DNA from: an uncultured Lachnospiraceae bacterium
GTDB lineage: Bacteria > Bacillota > Clostridia > Lachnospirales > Lachnospiraceae
Reading direction: 5' to 3'
Length of the DNA stretch: 56,103 bases
Assembly (NCBI GenBank): GCA_900317505.1
Contig: ONHB01000016.1
Coordinates: 1 to 56,103, forward strand
The position numbers and the translations under genes were made by a program. How positions within the stretch are numbered: position 1 is the stretch's first letter; the number at the start of each line of letters is the position of its first letter. Under the pieces are notes generated by a model that saw only the letters and a list, made by a program, of their open reading frames with translations, had not been told where the DNA came from and did not search any database. Positions 24,906 to 34,510 of the stretch are shown here, piece by piece.

Positions 24906-26473
24906 AACAAGTTACCAGATTCTATCGCGAGATCAGAGTCGTTAAAATCAAAACAGCATATTTAATTCTTTTTCTTGCATTATTGTTTTTTCCAAGCTTT
25001 CATAAAATCGAACATACCGGGGATAATATGTATGTTCTTTCTCTGAACGGCACAGAAGTCGGTCTGGTTGACAGCCCGCAAAATGCACAGAAGTATCTGA
25101 GAGAAGCCCGCACAAAGCTGATCCGCGAAAACAAGGATCTGGTGTTTGTGGGTGCCGAGTTGTCAACACAGGGAAAAGAGCTCTGGTTTGGCAAAGTGGA
25201 TTCCAAAAAGACTGTCGTAGACAATATGTATCAGGTTCTGAGCGATTCACGCATGGCTGACAGAAGCCTGTCTTATATGATCAAGATCAATCAATTTACG
25301 ATCAATATCCGAAACGTAGAGGATGTCAAAAAGGTATTGCAGGCTGCCCTCAACAAATATGATGATAAGGAAGAGTTCCAGGTTGAACTGGTTACCGATC
25401 CGACGCGTGAGCTCAACGTACTGACCACCAAGATCACCAATTCTGTTGACCGCCACAACGAAGCGACGCAGATGCCGCTTGCCGGAGTGGACAAGTCATT
25501 TTATGAAATGGATATGGCGTCGGAAGAGAGCATCAAGACCTCGTTTGAGGATTTTGATTACGGAATGGTGGATCTGTATTACGACAATGAAATCGAAGTG
25601 ATCGAGACATATCTGCCGGACAGTGAGATCTCCGATGTTGAGACTGCAACCGCGATTCTGACACAGGATCAGGAAAAAAATGCAATCTACGAAGTACAGC
25701 CGGGAGATACGCTGTCGGAAATCGCGATCAAGGTTGATATTCCACTTGACCGCATTATTGAAATGAATGAAAATCTGGAAGATGAAAATTCCATGATCCG
25801 TGCAGGGGATGAGCTGATTATCACCATACCGGAGCCGGTTCTTTCGGTTGGACGCGAGGAAGAGATCTATTACGAGGAAGATTATGATGCGCCCATCGAA
25901 TATGTATACAATGATGACTGGTACACGACCGAATCCAAAGTCCTGACCCAGCCGTCGGCCGGTCATAGAAATGTTGCGGCGATCGTCACGTACCACAACA
26001 ACAATGTAAAGGACACCCAGATCTTAAAGGAGCAGGTGACAATAGCACCGGTGGCAAAGGTAGTGGAAATCGGTACCAAGACACCGCCTACCTATATAAA
26101 GCCAATCTCCGGAGGACGACTTTCCAGTGGATTTGGAAGAAGAAGCGCTCCCAAGCGTGGGGCATCCTCTTATCACAAGGGAATTGACTGGGCGACACCG
26201 ATCGGAACGGCTGTTATGGCATCTTCATCCGGAACCGTTACAAGAGCCGGATGGGGTAGTGGATATGGATATGTCGTATATATCAATCACGAGGATGGAC
26301 GCCAGACACGTTACGGTCATCTGAGCAAGGTGCTTGTTTCTGTAGGACAGCATGTAAAACAGGGACAAAAGATCGCATTGAGCGGCAATACCGGTGTCAG
26401 CACCGGACCGCATGTGCATTTTGAGATCCTGATCAACGGAAGTCAGGTCAATCCGCTGAATTATATGAATTAA
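24902..26473 (+). CDS. M23 family metallopeptidase with LysM and G5-like domains
   Basis: A 523-residue cell-envelope protein. One N-terminal hydrophobic segment (residues about 17-33) anchors or exports it. A long extracellular region follows, then a LysM peptidoglycan-binding domain (VQPGDTLSEIAIKVDIPLD, near 264-310), a G5-like segment (about 345-395) and a C-terminal M23 (LytM/DD-endopeptidase) domain. The zinc ligands are visible as HKGID and HVHFE, with GHL between them. It should cleave peptidoglycan cross-bridges at the cell surface, or act as an M23 regulator in division or sporulation. The start overlaps the flavin reductase stop; murA follows with its own promoter. Confidence 0.88.
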   Translation: MKQVTRFYREIRVVKIKTAYLILFLALLFFPSFHKIEHTGDNMYVLSLNGTEVGLVDSPQNAQKYLREARTKLIRENKDLVFVGAELSTQGKELWFGKVDSKKTVVDNMYQVLSDSRMADRSLSYMIKINQFTINIRNVEDVKKVLQAALNKYDDKEEFQVELVTDPTRELNVLTTKITNSVDRHNEATQMPLAGVDKSFYEMDMASEESIKTSFEDFDYGMVDLYYDNEIEVIETYLPDSEISDVETATAILTQDQEKNAIYEVQPGDTLSEIAIKVDIPLDRIIEMNENLEDENSMIRAGDELIITIPEPVLSVGREEEIYYEEDYDAPIEYVYNDDWYTTESKVLTQPSAGHRNVAAIVTYHNNNVKDTQILKEQVTIAPVAKVVEIGTKTPPTYIKPISGGRLSSGFGRRSAPKRGASSYHKGIDWATPIGTAVMASSSGTVTRAGWGSGYGYVVYINHEDGRQTRYGHLSKVLVSVGQHVKQGQKIALSGNTGVSTGPHVHFEILINGSQVNPLNYMN

Positions 26474-26515
26474 TTGTTATCAAAACGATCAAATTGTACA
26501 AATTTAATTTCAGCG

Positions 26516-26545
26516 TTTACAATATCCGTGCAGGTGGTATATAAT
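26516..26545 (+). promoter_or_regulatory. murA promoter
   Basis: TTTACA (26516-26521) and TATAAT (26540-26545) with 18-bp spacing. The -10 lies inside the near-palindrome GGTATATAATATACC. Confidence 0.6.
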
Positions 26546-26583
26546 ATACCGTGATATTTAGAAAGAAAAGACTGAGGTGCATT

Positions 26584-27876
26584 ATGGAGCAATATGCAAT
26601 CAAGGGGGGCAATCCCCTGGTAGGCGAAGTCGAAATCGGCGGCGCAAAAAATGCAGCATTAGCAATTTTGGCTGCTTCCATTATGACAGATGAAACAGTT
26701 ATTATAGAGAATTTACCCGATGTTAGAGACACCAATGTATTGATGCAGGCGATGGAGAGCGTAGGAGCTACGATCCAGAAGATTGACCGCCACAGCATCA
26801 AAGTTAACGGTTCCACGATTCATGATGTTGTAATTGAAGATGACTTTATCAAAAAAATCAGAGCATCTTATTATCTGTTAGGTGCTTTACTTGGAAAATA
26901 TAAAAGAGCAGAGGTCGCACTTCCCGGTGGATGCAATATCGGAAGCAGACCGATCGATCAGCACATCAAGGGCTTCAAGGCGTTGGGTGCTGAAGTAAAA
27001 ATTGCACACGGACTGATTGTTGCACAGGCTGACAAGCTTGTTGGCAATCATATTTATCTGGATGTTGTTTCTGTAGGTGCGACGATCAATATCATGATGG
27101 CCGCTACACTTGCAGAAGGACAGACCATTATTGAAAATGCAGCCAAAGAGCCGCACGTCGTTGACCTTGCCAACTTCCTCAATAGTATGGGAGCACATAT
27201 CAAGGGTGCAGGTACCGATGTGATCCGTATCAAGGGTGTGGAAAAGCTGCACAAGACAGAGTATTCTGTCATCCCGGATCAGATCGAAGCCGGTACTTTT
27301 ATGGTTGCTGCAGCAGCAACAAAGGGAGATATCACAGTCAAAAATGTGATTCCCAAGCATTTGGAGTCTATCAGTGCCAAGTTGCAGGAGATCGGCTGTG
27401 AAATCGAAGAAAGTGACGATGCAGTCAGAGTGGTTTCTTCCAAACCATTATCCTATACACAGGTAAAGACATTGCCTTACCCCGGTTTCCCGACGGATAT
27501 GCAGCCGCAGATCACCATGACACTGGGACTGTCCAACGGCAACAGTATTGTAACAGAGAGTATTTTTGAAAACCGTTTTAAATATGTTGATGAGCTGGCA
27601 AGAATGGGCGCATCCATTAAGGTAGAAGGCAATTCCGCTATTATTACCGGAGTTCCCAAATATACCGGTGCACATATCAGTGCTCCTGATTTAAGAGCAG
27701 GCGCTGCATTGGTTATTGCAGGACTGGCAGCCGATGGATTTACGGTTGTAGATGATATTTTCTACATTGAGCGTGGATATGAGGACTTTGATAAAAAGTT
27801 AAGAAGCCTTGGCGGACTGATTGAAAAGGTTTCCGATGAAAAAGATATCCAGAAGTTTAAACTGAGAGTTTCGTAG
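26584..27876 (+). CDS. murA: UDP-N-acetylglucosamine 1-carboxyvinyltransferase (MurA)
   Basis: Transfers enolpyruvate from phosphoenolpyruvate to UDP-GlcNAc, the first committed step of peptidoglycan synthesis. 430 residues, the normal length. The N-terminal GGAKNAALAILAAS (19-32) is typical, and the catalytic loop LPGGCNIGSRPIDQH carries Cys117, the residue alkylated by fosfomycin in sensitive enzymes. ATG 26584 follows GAGGTGC; an upstream GTG in the same frame has no ribosome binding site. Clostridia often carry two MurA paralogues; this could be either. A bidirectional terminator separates it from the convergent HD-GYP gene. Confidence 0.95.
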   Translation: MEQYAIKGGNPLVGEVEIGGAKNAALAILAASIMTDETVIIENLPDVRDTNVLMQAMESVGATIQKIDRHSIKVNGSTIHDVVIEDDFIKKIRASYYLLGALLGKYKRAEVALPGGCNIGSRPIDQHIKGFKALGAEVKIAHGLIVAQADKLVGNHIYLDVVSVGATINIMMAATLAEGQTIIENAAKEPHVVDLANFLNSMGAHIKGAGTDVIRIKGVEKLHKTEYSVIPDQIEAGTFMVAAAATKGDITVKNVIPKHLESISAKLQEIGCEIEESDDAVRVVSSKPLSYTQVKTLPYPGFPTDMQPQITMTLGLSNGNSIVTESIFENRFKYVDELARMGASIKVEGNSAIITGVPKYTGAHISAPDLRAGAALVIAGLAADGFTVVDDIFYIERGYEDFDKKLRSLGGLIEKVSDEKDIQKFKLRVS

Positions 27877-27934
27877 ATATTCAATCTTATCTGCATTCTG
27901 GCAGATAGGTATACAAATTGAAATAAGACAAAAT

Positions 27935-27962
27935 AAAAAAGACTACATCGATAGTCTTTTTT
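27935..27962. terminator. bidirectional terminator between murA and the HD-GYP gene
   Basis: AAAAAAGACTA (27935-27945) and TAGTCTTTTTT (27952-27962) form a perfect 11-bp stem with a 6-base loop. A and T runs on both sides let it work for both convergent genes. Confidence 0.85.
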
Positions 27963-27971
27963 ATTTTGCCT

Positions 27972-29084
27972 TTATAAGATCCTTTCAATAAACAATTCCG
28001 GATGTACAGACAGATCGATAAACCGGCTGCCACTTTTTATCATCGGTCTGGACAGTGATGCCTGATTGATATAAATAATGTCGCCTTCTGTTCCGTCGGA
28101 TAAAAGTACCCGGTTGTTGATATAGGTATTTACAACGTTTTGCAGAAATTTCAGTATAAAAGAGGCTTCGTATTTTTGGAGACCTTCTTTTTCAAAAATA
28201 TCGATGACCTGAAAAGGACACAGCGGACCGCGGTATACCCTTGCTGCTGTCATGGCGTCATATACATCTGCTATGGCTACGATCTTGGCAAAAGGATCGA
28301 TCTTGTCGCCGGTAAGTCCGAACGGATAGCCGGAACTGTCACATCTTTCATGATGCATTAAGGCAGCATTTTTGACATGTTCGCTGATATCCTGATTTTT
28401 TAAGATGTTGTAGCCCTCGATCGTATGTGTTTTGACGGTCTTGTATTCGGCATCGGTAAGCTTTCCGGGCTTTTTGATGATCAGGTCGGGAATGGCAAGC
28501 TTGCCGATATCGTGTAAAAGGCCACAAAGGGTTGCTGTTTCGACCTTGTCCTGTGGCAGATGGAGCCAGGTCGCAAGAATATTGCTGATCAGCGCAACAT
28601 TCATGCAATGTGCAAAGGTCAGGTCATCATATTGTCTCATATTGTGAATCATGTTGAAAAAATCGGAGGTATTGGAGGTATTACCGATCAGGTGTGTGGC
28701 CTGCGCAAGCAGTTCGTTGGTATCGATCTTGGTACCTTTTTGGACAATATCGTTGATATTGTCCTTGAAATCTCCGATCGTTTTATCAAAATCCGCCTTG
28801 TACTGGATAAATTCGGGGCTGGATTTGATCTGGGCCGAGTAAGCCGTATTGTTCATGGAAGTATCAGATGCTGCGGCTGCAATGTCGGCAGTTGTATCGG
28901 ATACAGCTGCGTCGGGGCTTTCATCTTCTATTTTTATATATGGAATTGAATAAAATTCAAGCCGAGTGATGATCTTATCCGTAAGCACAGAGCCTTTCGG
29001 GACAATGAGCTGGTTGGAATAGCTGAAGATATCCTCTCCGACGATCATACCGGGTGTAAGCCCGGATCTGGGTAATTTTCTCAC
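27972..29084 (-). CDS. HD-GYP domain phosphodiesterase
   Basis: A 370-residue protein. The N-terminal 50 residues resemble the DUF3391-type lead-in, followed by an Ala/Ser/Asp-rich linker (about 55-90) and an HD-GYP domain (about 145-345). The metal-binding HD pair is at 191-192 (LLHDIGK), HH at 244-245 (MHHERCD) and the GYP motif at 252-254 (SGYPFGLTGDKI). HD-GYP proteins hydrolyse c-di-GMP or related cyclic dinucleotides, so this would oppose the GGDEF protein at 13203. Start: GTG, with AAGGAT upstream. A good promoter lies at 29137-29166. Confidence 0.9.
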   Translation of the reverse strand: MRKLPRSGLTPGMIVGEDIFSYSNQLIVPKGSVLTDKIITRLEFYSIPYIKIEDESPDAAVSDTTADIAAAASDTSMNNTAYSAQIKSSPEFIQYKADFDKTIGDFKDNINDIVQKGTKIDTNELLAQATHLIGNTSNTSDFFNMIHNMRQYDDLTFAHCMNVALISNILATWLHLPQDKVETATLCGLLHDIGKLAIPDLIIKKPGKLTDAEYKTVKTHTIEGYNILKNQDISEHVKNAALMHHERCDSSGYPFGLTGDKIDPFAKIVAIADVYDAMTAARVYRGPLCPFQVIDIFEKEGLQKYEASFILKFLQNVVNTYINNRVLLSDGTEGDIIYINQASLSRPMIKSGSRFIDLSVHPELFIERIL

Positions 29085-29136
29085 GGTATCCTTCTTTCAC
29101 ACATTTACACAGTTTCACGTAGTTCTTTGATATGAT

Positions 29137-29166
29137 ATTATACCTTTTTTTGAAAGAGTATGTCAA
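29137..29166 (-). promoter_or_regulatory. promoter of the HD-GYP gene
   Basis: On the reverse strand: TTGACA (29161-29166), an 18-bp spacer and TATAAT (29137-29142), both perfect consensus hexamers. Confidence 0.75.
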
Positions 29167-29193
29167 TTAACGAAGAAACATACAAAATAAGAC

Positions 29194-29222
29194 TTGACGT
29201 ATTCTTTATTTTCGAATATAGT
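29194..29222 (+). promoter_or_regulatory. promoter of the SAM riboswitch-metK transcript
   Basis: TTGACG (29194-29199), a 17-bp spacer and TATAGT (29217-29222), about 40 bp before the riboswitch. It is divergent from the HD-GYP promoter. Confidence 0.75.
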
Positions 29223-29264
29223 GTGTTTAGATATTTTAGATATGAAAATTCAATATTGGTAAGG

Positions 29265-29413
29265 CTCTTATTCAGAGTGGTGGAGATACAGAGGATCAGT
29301 GAAGCCACGGCAACCCCTACAGACAGAGGAAGGTGCCAACCTGAGCGAGATATTCGAACAATAAGAGGATCTTTATGTCTAATGTGGTCCGCTTTTTGTA
29401 AAGCGGTTTTTTT
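29265..29413 (+). promoter_or_regulatory. SAM-I (S-box) riboswitch with expression-platform terminator
   Basis: The P1 stem is CTCTTATT (29265-29272) with AATAAGAG (29360-29367). The conserved core elements GTGGAG, GTGAAGCCACGGCAACC, GGAAGGTGCCAACC and TGAGCGAG occur in family order between them. A terminator follows: CCGCTTT/AAAGCGG (29389-29406) and seven T. Bound S-adenosylmethionine should favour termination before metK, giving feedback control of SAM synthesis. Confidence 0.95.
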
Positions 29414-29444
29414 ATGCGTTTTTTTAACAAATAGGAGGAAAAAG

Positions 29445-30632
29445 ATGGAGAAACGATTATTTACATCCGAATCAGTAACTGAAGGCCATCCTGACAAAGT
29501 ATGTGATGCCATTTCCGATGCAATCTTAGATGCCTGCATGGAACAGGATCCGATGAGCAGGGTTGCATGCGAAACAGCATGTTGTACAGGATTTGCCCTG
29601 GTAACAGGTGAGATCACAACCAAAGCTACACTTGATGTTCCGGCAATTGTACGTGATACCGTTAAAGAGATCGGATATACAAGCTCTGACATGGGCTTTG
29701 ATTACAAGAGCATGGCTGTTATGGTAGCTTTAGACCAGCAGTCAACCGATATCGCCATGGGCGTTGACAAGGCATTGGAAGCCAAAGAAAACAAGATGTC
29801 TGACGACGAGATCGAAGCAATCGGTGCGGGTGACCAGGGTATGATGTTTGGTTATGCATCCAATGAAACACCGGAGCTTATGCCTTATCCGATCAGTCTG
29901 GCACACAAGCTGGCAAAGCAGCTTACCAAGGTGCGTAAAGACGGCACACTTACTTATTTAAGACCCGATGGAAAATCACAGGTTTCTGTTGAATATGATG
30001 AAAACGGCAAGCCCTTCCGTCTTGAAGCAGTTGTTCTTTCCACACAGCATGATGAAAATGTGTCACAGGAACAGATTCATGAAGATATCAAAAAATATGT
30101 ATTTGATCCGATCCTTCCCAAGGAAATGATCGATGACGAGACCAAGTTCTTTATCAATCCGACCGGACGTTTCGTAATCGGTGGTCCTCACGGTGATGCA
30201 GGCCTTACCGGACGTAAGATCATCGTAGACACTTACGGTGGATATGCCCGTCACGGCGGCGGAGCTTTCTCCGGAAAAGACTGTACAAAGGTTGACCGTT
30301 CAGCTGCATACGCTGCAAGATATGTTGCCAAAAACATCGTAGCTGCAGGGCTGGCAGAAAAATGTGAGATCCAGTTATCCTATGCTATCGGTGTAGCACA
30401 GCCGACATCTGTTATGGTTGATACATTCGGTACCGGAAAGATTTCCGATGAAGCTTTGGTAGACGTGATCCGTGACAACTTTGACTTAAGACCGGCCGGC
30501 ATTATCAAGATGCTTGATCTTCGCCGCCCGATTTACAAACAGACAGCAGCTTACGGACACTTCGGACGCCATGATCTGGATCTGCCGTGGGAGAAAACAG
30601 ACAAGGTTGATCTGTTAAAGAAATATTTATAA
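29445..30632 (+). CDS. metK: S-adenosylmethionine synthetase (MetK)
   Basis: Makes S-adenosylmethionine from methionine and ATP in the cytoplasm. 395 residues, the usual length. The start [20 protein letters not shown], the [12 protein letters not shown] loop near residue 120 and the [13 protein letters not shown] segment near 245 are the family signatures, with the metal, phosphate and ATP-binding residues in place. ATG 29445 follows AGGAGG. A longer reading through the riboswitch is rejected because it would translate the aptamer. Expression is controlled by the SAM-I riboswitch upstream, and a terminator follows at 30643. Confidence 0.97.
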   Translation: MEKRLFTSESVTEGHPDKVCDAISDAILDACMEQDPMSRVACETACCTGFALVTGEITTKATLDVPAIVRDTVKEIGYTSSDMGFDYKSMAVMVALDQQSTDIAMGVDKALEAKENKMSDDEIEAIGAGDQGMMFGYASNETPELMPYPISLAHKLAKQLTKVRKDGTLTYLRPDGKSQVSVEYDENGKPFRLEAVVLSTQHDENVSQEQIHEDIKKYVFDPILPKEMIDDETKFFINPTGRFVIGGPHGDAGLTGRKIIVDTYGGYARHGGGAFSGKDCTKVDRSAAYAARYVAKNIVAAGLAEKCEIQLSYAIGVAQPTSVMVDTFGTGKISDEALVDVIRDNFDLRPAGIIKMLDLRRPIYKQTAAYGHFGRHDLDLPWEKTDKVDLLKKYL

Positions 30633-30642
30633 TCACATAAAT

Positions 30643-30697
30643 AAAAGAATGCCGGCCCGGATACAGTTTTGTATTTGCGGCTGACATTCTTTTTTTA
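30643..30697 (+). terminator. terminator after metK
   Basis: A long, partly mismatched hairpin, AAAGAATG (30644-30651) to CATTCTTT (30685-30692), with an inner GATAC/GTAT stem, ending in seven T. Confidence 0.8.
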
Positions 30698-30726
30698 TGC
30701 TTTTATTGTTATAACATGGTATAATG

Positions 30727-30898
30727 TGATATCAGGGTCAAGAAGTAAAAAAACGATGCAAGCTTGCTTGCAAGAGTTTTTTAATTTTTGACCCGCCAAA
30801 ACATGAGTAAGTAGCCATTTTTCAAAGAAAAATGAGCGGATTACGAATGTTTTGCGGATTGCGGGAGTGCGAAGCACGTAGCAATCTGATATCAGGGT
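30727..30898 (+). repeat. dispersed palindromic repeat, copy C (fullest copy)
   Basis: The copy is bounded by the direct repeat TGATATCAGGGT (30727-30738 and 30887-30898). Its first half folds on itself: GGGTCAA (30735-30741) pairs with TTGACCC (30788-30794), with an inner TGCAAGC/GCTTGCA stem. The second half holds CCGCCAAAACAT against ATGTTTTGCGG and a CATTTTTC/GAAAAATG pair, then GCGGGAGTGCGAAGCACG. The second half matches the reverse complement of copies A and B. It fills the metK-dnaE spacer. Confidence 0.75.
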
Positions 30899-30930
30899 TA
30901 TACATCATTTTATTTACGGAGGAAACACAC

Positions 30931-33900
30931 GTGGCATTTACTCATCTGCATGTGCATACAGAATATTCTTTGCTGGACGGCTCTAATAAGGTAAAGGAAT
31001 GTGTCAAAAGAGTAAAAGAGCTGGGCATGGACAGCTGCGCGATCACGGATCATGGCGTTATGTACGGAGTGATCAATTTTTATCGTGCCGCCAAGGAAGC
31101 CGGTATCAATCCGATTCTCGGATGCGAAGTATATGTGGCTCCCGGTTCGCGTTTTGACAAAGAAGCCGGTGCCGGCGAGGACCGGTATTACCATCTGGTA
31201 CTGCTTGCCGAAAACAATACCGGCTATGCCAATCTGATGAAAATTGTCAGTAAAGGTCATACAGAAGGCTTTTATTACAAACCGCGTGTGGATCTGGAAA
31301 TATTAGAGCGTTATCACGAAGGAATCATTGCCTTATCTGCCTGTCTGGCCGGTGAGGTGCAGCGTAATATTATGCGCGGACTGATCGACGAGGCTAAAAA
31401 ATCAGCCCTGCGTTATGAATCGATTTTTGGAAAAAACAATTTCTTTCTGGAACTGCAGGATCATGGGCTTGCTGAACAGCAGACGGTCAATGCGGCTCTG
31501 CTTTCCATGAGCAGGGAGCTTGACATTCCGCTTGTTGCAACCAATGATGTCCACTATACCTATGCAGAGGACGTAAAGCCACATGATATTCTTTTGTGCC
31601 TTCAGACCGGCAAAAAGCTGGCAGATGAGGACCGTATGCGTTATGAAGGCGGACAGTATTATATCAAGAGTGAGGAAGAGATGCGGGCGTTGTTTCCCTA
31701 TGCCTCCGAAGCGCTTGACAATACACAGAAGATCGCCGACAGATGTCATGTGGAGATTGAATTTGGTGTGACAAAGCTGCCCAAATTTGATGTTCCGGAG
31801 GGCTATGATTCATGGACCTATCTCAATAAATTGTGCTATGACGGACTGGCAGAACGCTATGAATCGGATGAGGACGGTTCGCTTTCCAAGAGACTGCAGT
31901 TTGAGCTCGATACGATCCGGACAATGGGCTATGTTGATTATTTCCTGATCGTATGGGATTTTATCAATTATGCCAGAAGCCACAAGATCATGGTAGGACC
32001 GGGACGTGGATCGGCAGCGGGAAGTATGGTTGCCTACTGCTTAAAGATTTCGCAGGTGGATCCGATCCGGTACAATCTGATCTTTGAGCGTTTCCTCAAT
32101 CCGGAACGTGTGACCATGCCAGATATTGATGTGGATTTCTGCCCGGAAGGACGCCAGAAGGTCATTGATTATGTCAGTGAAAAATATGGTGCCGACAAGG
32201 TTGTGCAGATCATTACCTTTGGTACGATGGCTGCCAAGGGCGTCATAAGGGATGTGGCACGTGTCATGGACCTGCCGTATTCTTATGCGGATTCCATTGC
32301 CAAAATGATTCCCAAGGAATTGAATATCACACTTGAAAAGTCACTGGAGCTCAATCCGGAATTTAAGGCATTGTACGAAAGTGACGCGCAGGTGCATGAG
32401 CTTATAGATATGTGTAAAAGACTGGAAGGCCTTCCGAGAAATGCGTCCACGCATGCATCCGGTGTCGTGATCTGTCAGCGGCCGGCCGATGATTTTGTAC
32501 CTTTGTCGAGAGGTACAGAAGGTGCGATCGTGACCCAGTTTGAAAAGGATACGGTAGAGCAGCTTGGACTGTTAAAAATGGACTTTTTGGGACTGCGCAA
32601 CCTGACGATCATTGAGGATGCCTGCAAGCTGATCGGAATGAGCACCGGAACAGAGGTGGATATCGACCGGATCGATTACAATGAAAAGGAAGTATATGAA
32701 TCACTTTGGACCGGAAGGACAGATGGTGTATTCCAGCTTGAAAGTAATGGGATGAAGAGCTTCATGAAAGAATTGAAGCCGCAAAACATGGAAGATGTCA
32801 TCGCGGGAATTTCACTTTACCGTCCCGGCCCGATGGATTTTATCCCCAAATATATCCACGGCAAAAACAACCGGGATGAGGTTACCTATACCTGCCCGGA
32901 GCTGAAGCCGATTTTGGAGCCGACCTACGGCTGTATTGTATATCAGGAGCAGGTTATGCAGATCGTAAGAGATCTGGGTGGTTATACGCTTGGACGAAGC
33001 GATCTGGTGCGCCGTGCGATGAGCAAGAAAAAATCATCCGTCATGGAGCAGGAGCGTAAAAACTTCGTATACGGCAACAAAGAGGAAGGCGTTCCGGGAT
33101 GTGTGGCAAAGGGCATCAGTGTCGAAGTTGCAGAGCATATCTTTGACGAAATGATGGATTTTGCAAAATACGCATTTAACAAATCCCATGCAGCCTGCTA
33201 TGCGGTTGTTGCCTATCAGACGGCATGGCTCAAATATCATTATCCGGTAGAATATATGGCAGCACTTCTGACATCTGTCATTGATGAGGCTAAAAAGATA
33301 TCTGCTTATATTATGACCTGTAAAAATATGGGCATTGAGATTTTGCCGCCCGATGTCAATGAAGGTCTTGTCGGCTTTTCGGTAAAGGACGGAGCCATTA
33401 TTTACGCATTGACGGCGATCAAAGGTGTCGGCAATCAGGTAGTGGATGCGATCGTAAAAGAACGTGAGGCCAACGGTCCCTACAAGACACTGCAGGATTT
33501 TATTTCCCGCCTGATCGACCAGGATATCAATAAACGTCTGGTTGAAAACTTTATAAAGGCAGGTGCATTTGATACACTGCCCGGAAATCGTGCCCAGAAG
33601 ATGAATATATATGGTCCGATCATGGATAATATTCAGAGAAACCAGAAAAATAATCTGGCAGGACAGCTCTCTTTATTTGATTTTGCAGACGAGGAACAGA
33701 AGCAGGAGTTTGATATCCGTATGCCGGATATCCCGGAATTTAAAAAGGAAGTTTTACTCAATTTTGAAAAAGAAGTTACCGGTTTTTATGTCAGCGGACA
33801 TCCTCTGGACGAGTATAAAAACTTCTGGAAAAAGCGAATCTCTGCCACAACGGCAGAGTTTGCGTATAATGATGAAATTGAGGAAGGACAGGAGCAAAAC

Positions 33901-34395
33901 CAGATTGCAGACGGCATTAAGGCCACGATCGGCGGACTGATCGCAGCCAAGACTGTCAAATACACAAAAAACAATAAGATCATGGCTTTTCTGACCATTG
34001 AAGATCTGGCGGGAAGCGTGGAAGTCATCGTATTTCCGAGACAATATGAAATATATGGATCAAAGCTTGTGGAGGAAGCCAAGGTATTTGTGACAGGCAG
34101 GACCAATGTCGAGGATGAAAAAGACGGAAAGCTGATTCTGGAGAGCGTGATCACATTTGATGAAGCGCTCAAAAAGCTCTGGATCAAGCTTGCTTCGCTG
34201 GATGCTTATGAAAAGGACAAGACGAAACTGGAGGATATCATCAGGGAATCTGAGGGAAATGATACCGTCATCATTTACTGTGAACAGGAGAGAAAGATGT
34301 ATCAGCTTCCCAAAAACTGCAATGTAAAGGCTGATGATACTCTTATGGACCGTTTGAAGGCTGCATTTGGGGAAGATAATATCCGTCTTGTGTAG
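30931..34395 (+). CDS. dnaE: DNA polymerase III subunit alpha (DnaE type)
   Basis: 1154 residues. The N-terminal PHP domain opens with HLHVHTEYSLLDG, with the metal-binding HVH. The polymerase core has PGRGSAAGS, the catalytic acidic motif MPDIDVDF near residues 396-403, and YQEQVMQI. The C-terminal part holds helix-hairpin-helix repeats (near 860) and an OB-fold (about 990-1070). It synthesises DNA in the replisome, with PolC as the probable main polymerase in this lineage. GTG 30931 is chosen: GGAGG lies eight bases upstream and the PHP domain begins two residues later. An upstream start at 30832 would translate the repeat and is rejected. Confidence 0.95.
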   Translation: MAFTHLHVHTEYSLLDGSNKVKECVKRVKELGMDSCAITDHGVMYGVINFYRAAKEAGINPILGCEVYVAPGSRFDKEAGAGEDRYYHLVLLAENNTGYANLMKIVSKGHTEGFYYKPRVDLEILERYHEGIIALSACLAGEVQRNIMRGLIDEAKKSALRYESIFGKNNFFLELQDHGLAEQQTVNAALLSMSRELDIPLVATNDVHYTYAEDVKPHDILLCLQTGKKLADEDRMRYEGGQYYIKSEEEMRALFPYASEALDNTQKIADRCHVEIEFGVTKLPKFDVPEGYDSWTYLNKLCYDGLAERYESDEDGSLSKRLQFELDTIRTMGYVDYFLIVWDFINYARSHKIMVGPGRGSAAGSMVAYCLKISQVDPIRYNLIFERFLNPERVTMPDIDVDFCPEGRQKVIDYVSEKYGADKVVQIITFGTMAAKGVIRDVARVMDLPYSYADSIAKMIPKELNITLEKSLELNPEFKALYESDAQVHELIDMCKRLEGLPRNASTHASGVVICQRPADDFVPLSRGTEGAIVTQFEKDTVEQLGLLKMDFLGLRNLTIIEDACKLIGMSTGTEVDIDRIDYNEKEVYESLWTGRTDGVFQLESNGMKSFMKELKPQNMEDVIAGISLYRPGPMDFIPKYIHGKNNRDEVTYTCPELKPILEPTYGCIVYQEQVMQIVRDLGGYTLGRSDLVRRAMSKKKSSVMEQERKNFVYGNKEEGVPGCVAKGISVEVAEHIFDEMMDFAKYAFNKSHAACYAVVAYQTAWLKYHYPVEYMAALLTSVIDEAKKISAYIMTCKNMGIEILPPDVNEGLVGFSVKDGAIIYALTAIKGVGNQVVDAIVKEREANGPYKTLQDFISRLIDQDINKRLVENFIKAGAFDTLPGNRAQKMNIYGPIMDNIQRNQKNNLAGQLSLFDFADEEQKQEFDIRMPDIPEFKKEVLLNFEKEVTGFYVSGHPLDEYKNFWKKRISATTAEFAYNDEIEEGQEQNQIADGIKATIGGLIAAKTVKYTKNNKIMAFLTIEDLAGSVEVIVFPRQYEIYGSKLVEEAKVFVTGRTNVEDEKDGKLILESVITFDEALKKLWIKLASLDAYEKDKTKLEDIIRESEGNDTVIIYCEQERKMYQLPKNCNVKADDTLMDRLKAAFGEDNIRLV

Positions 34396-34447
34396 ATGTT
34401 TTTATGCAAAATATGTGTAAAAAGTGCGTACAGGATTTATTATTACA

Positions 34448-34476
34448 TTGAATTAGGACTAAAAAAGGGTTAAAAT
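34448..34476 (+). promoter_or_regulatory. pfkA promoter
   Basis: TTGAAT (34448-34453), a 17-bp spacer and TAAAAT (34471-34476), 35 bp before the pfkA start. Confidence 0.65.
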
Positions 34477-34510
34477 AAGACAACGTGTTAAGCGAAACGG
34501 AGGAGACAGA

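Noticed and set aside
29160..29444. Upstream extension of metK to 29160
   Set aside because: It would translate the SAM-I riboswitch and its terminator; AGGAGG and ATG at 29445 match the family start.
30832..30930. Upstream extension of dnaE to 30832
   Set aside because: These codons come from repeat copy C; the PHP domain starts right after GTG 30931, which has a good ribosome binding site.
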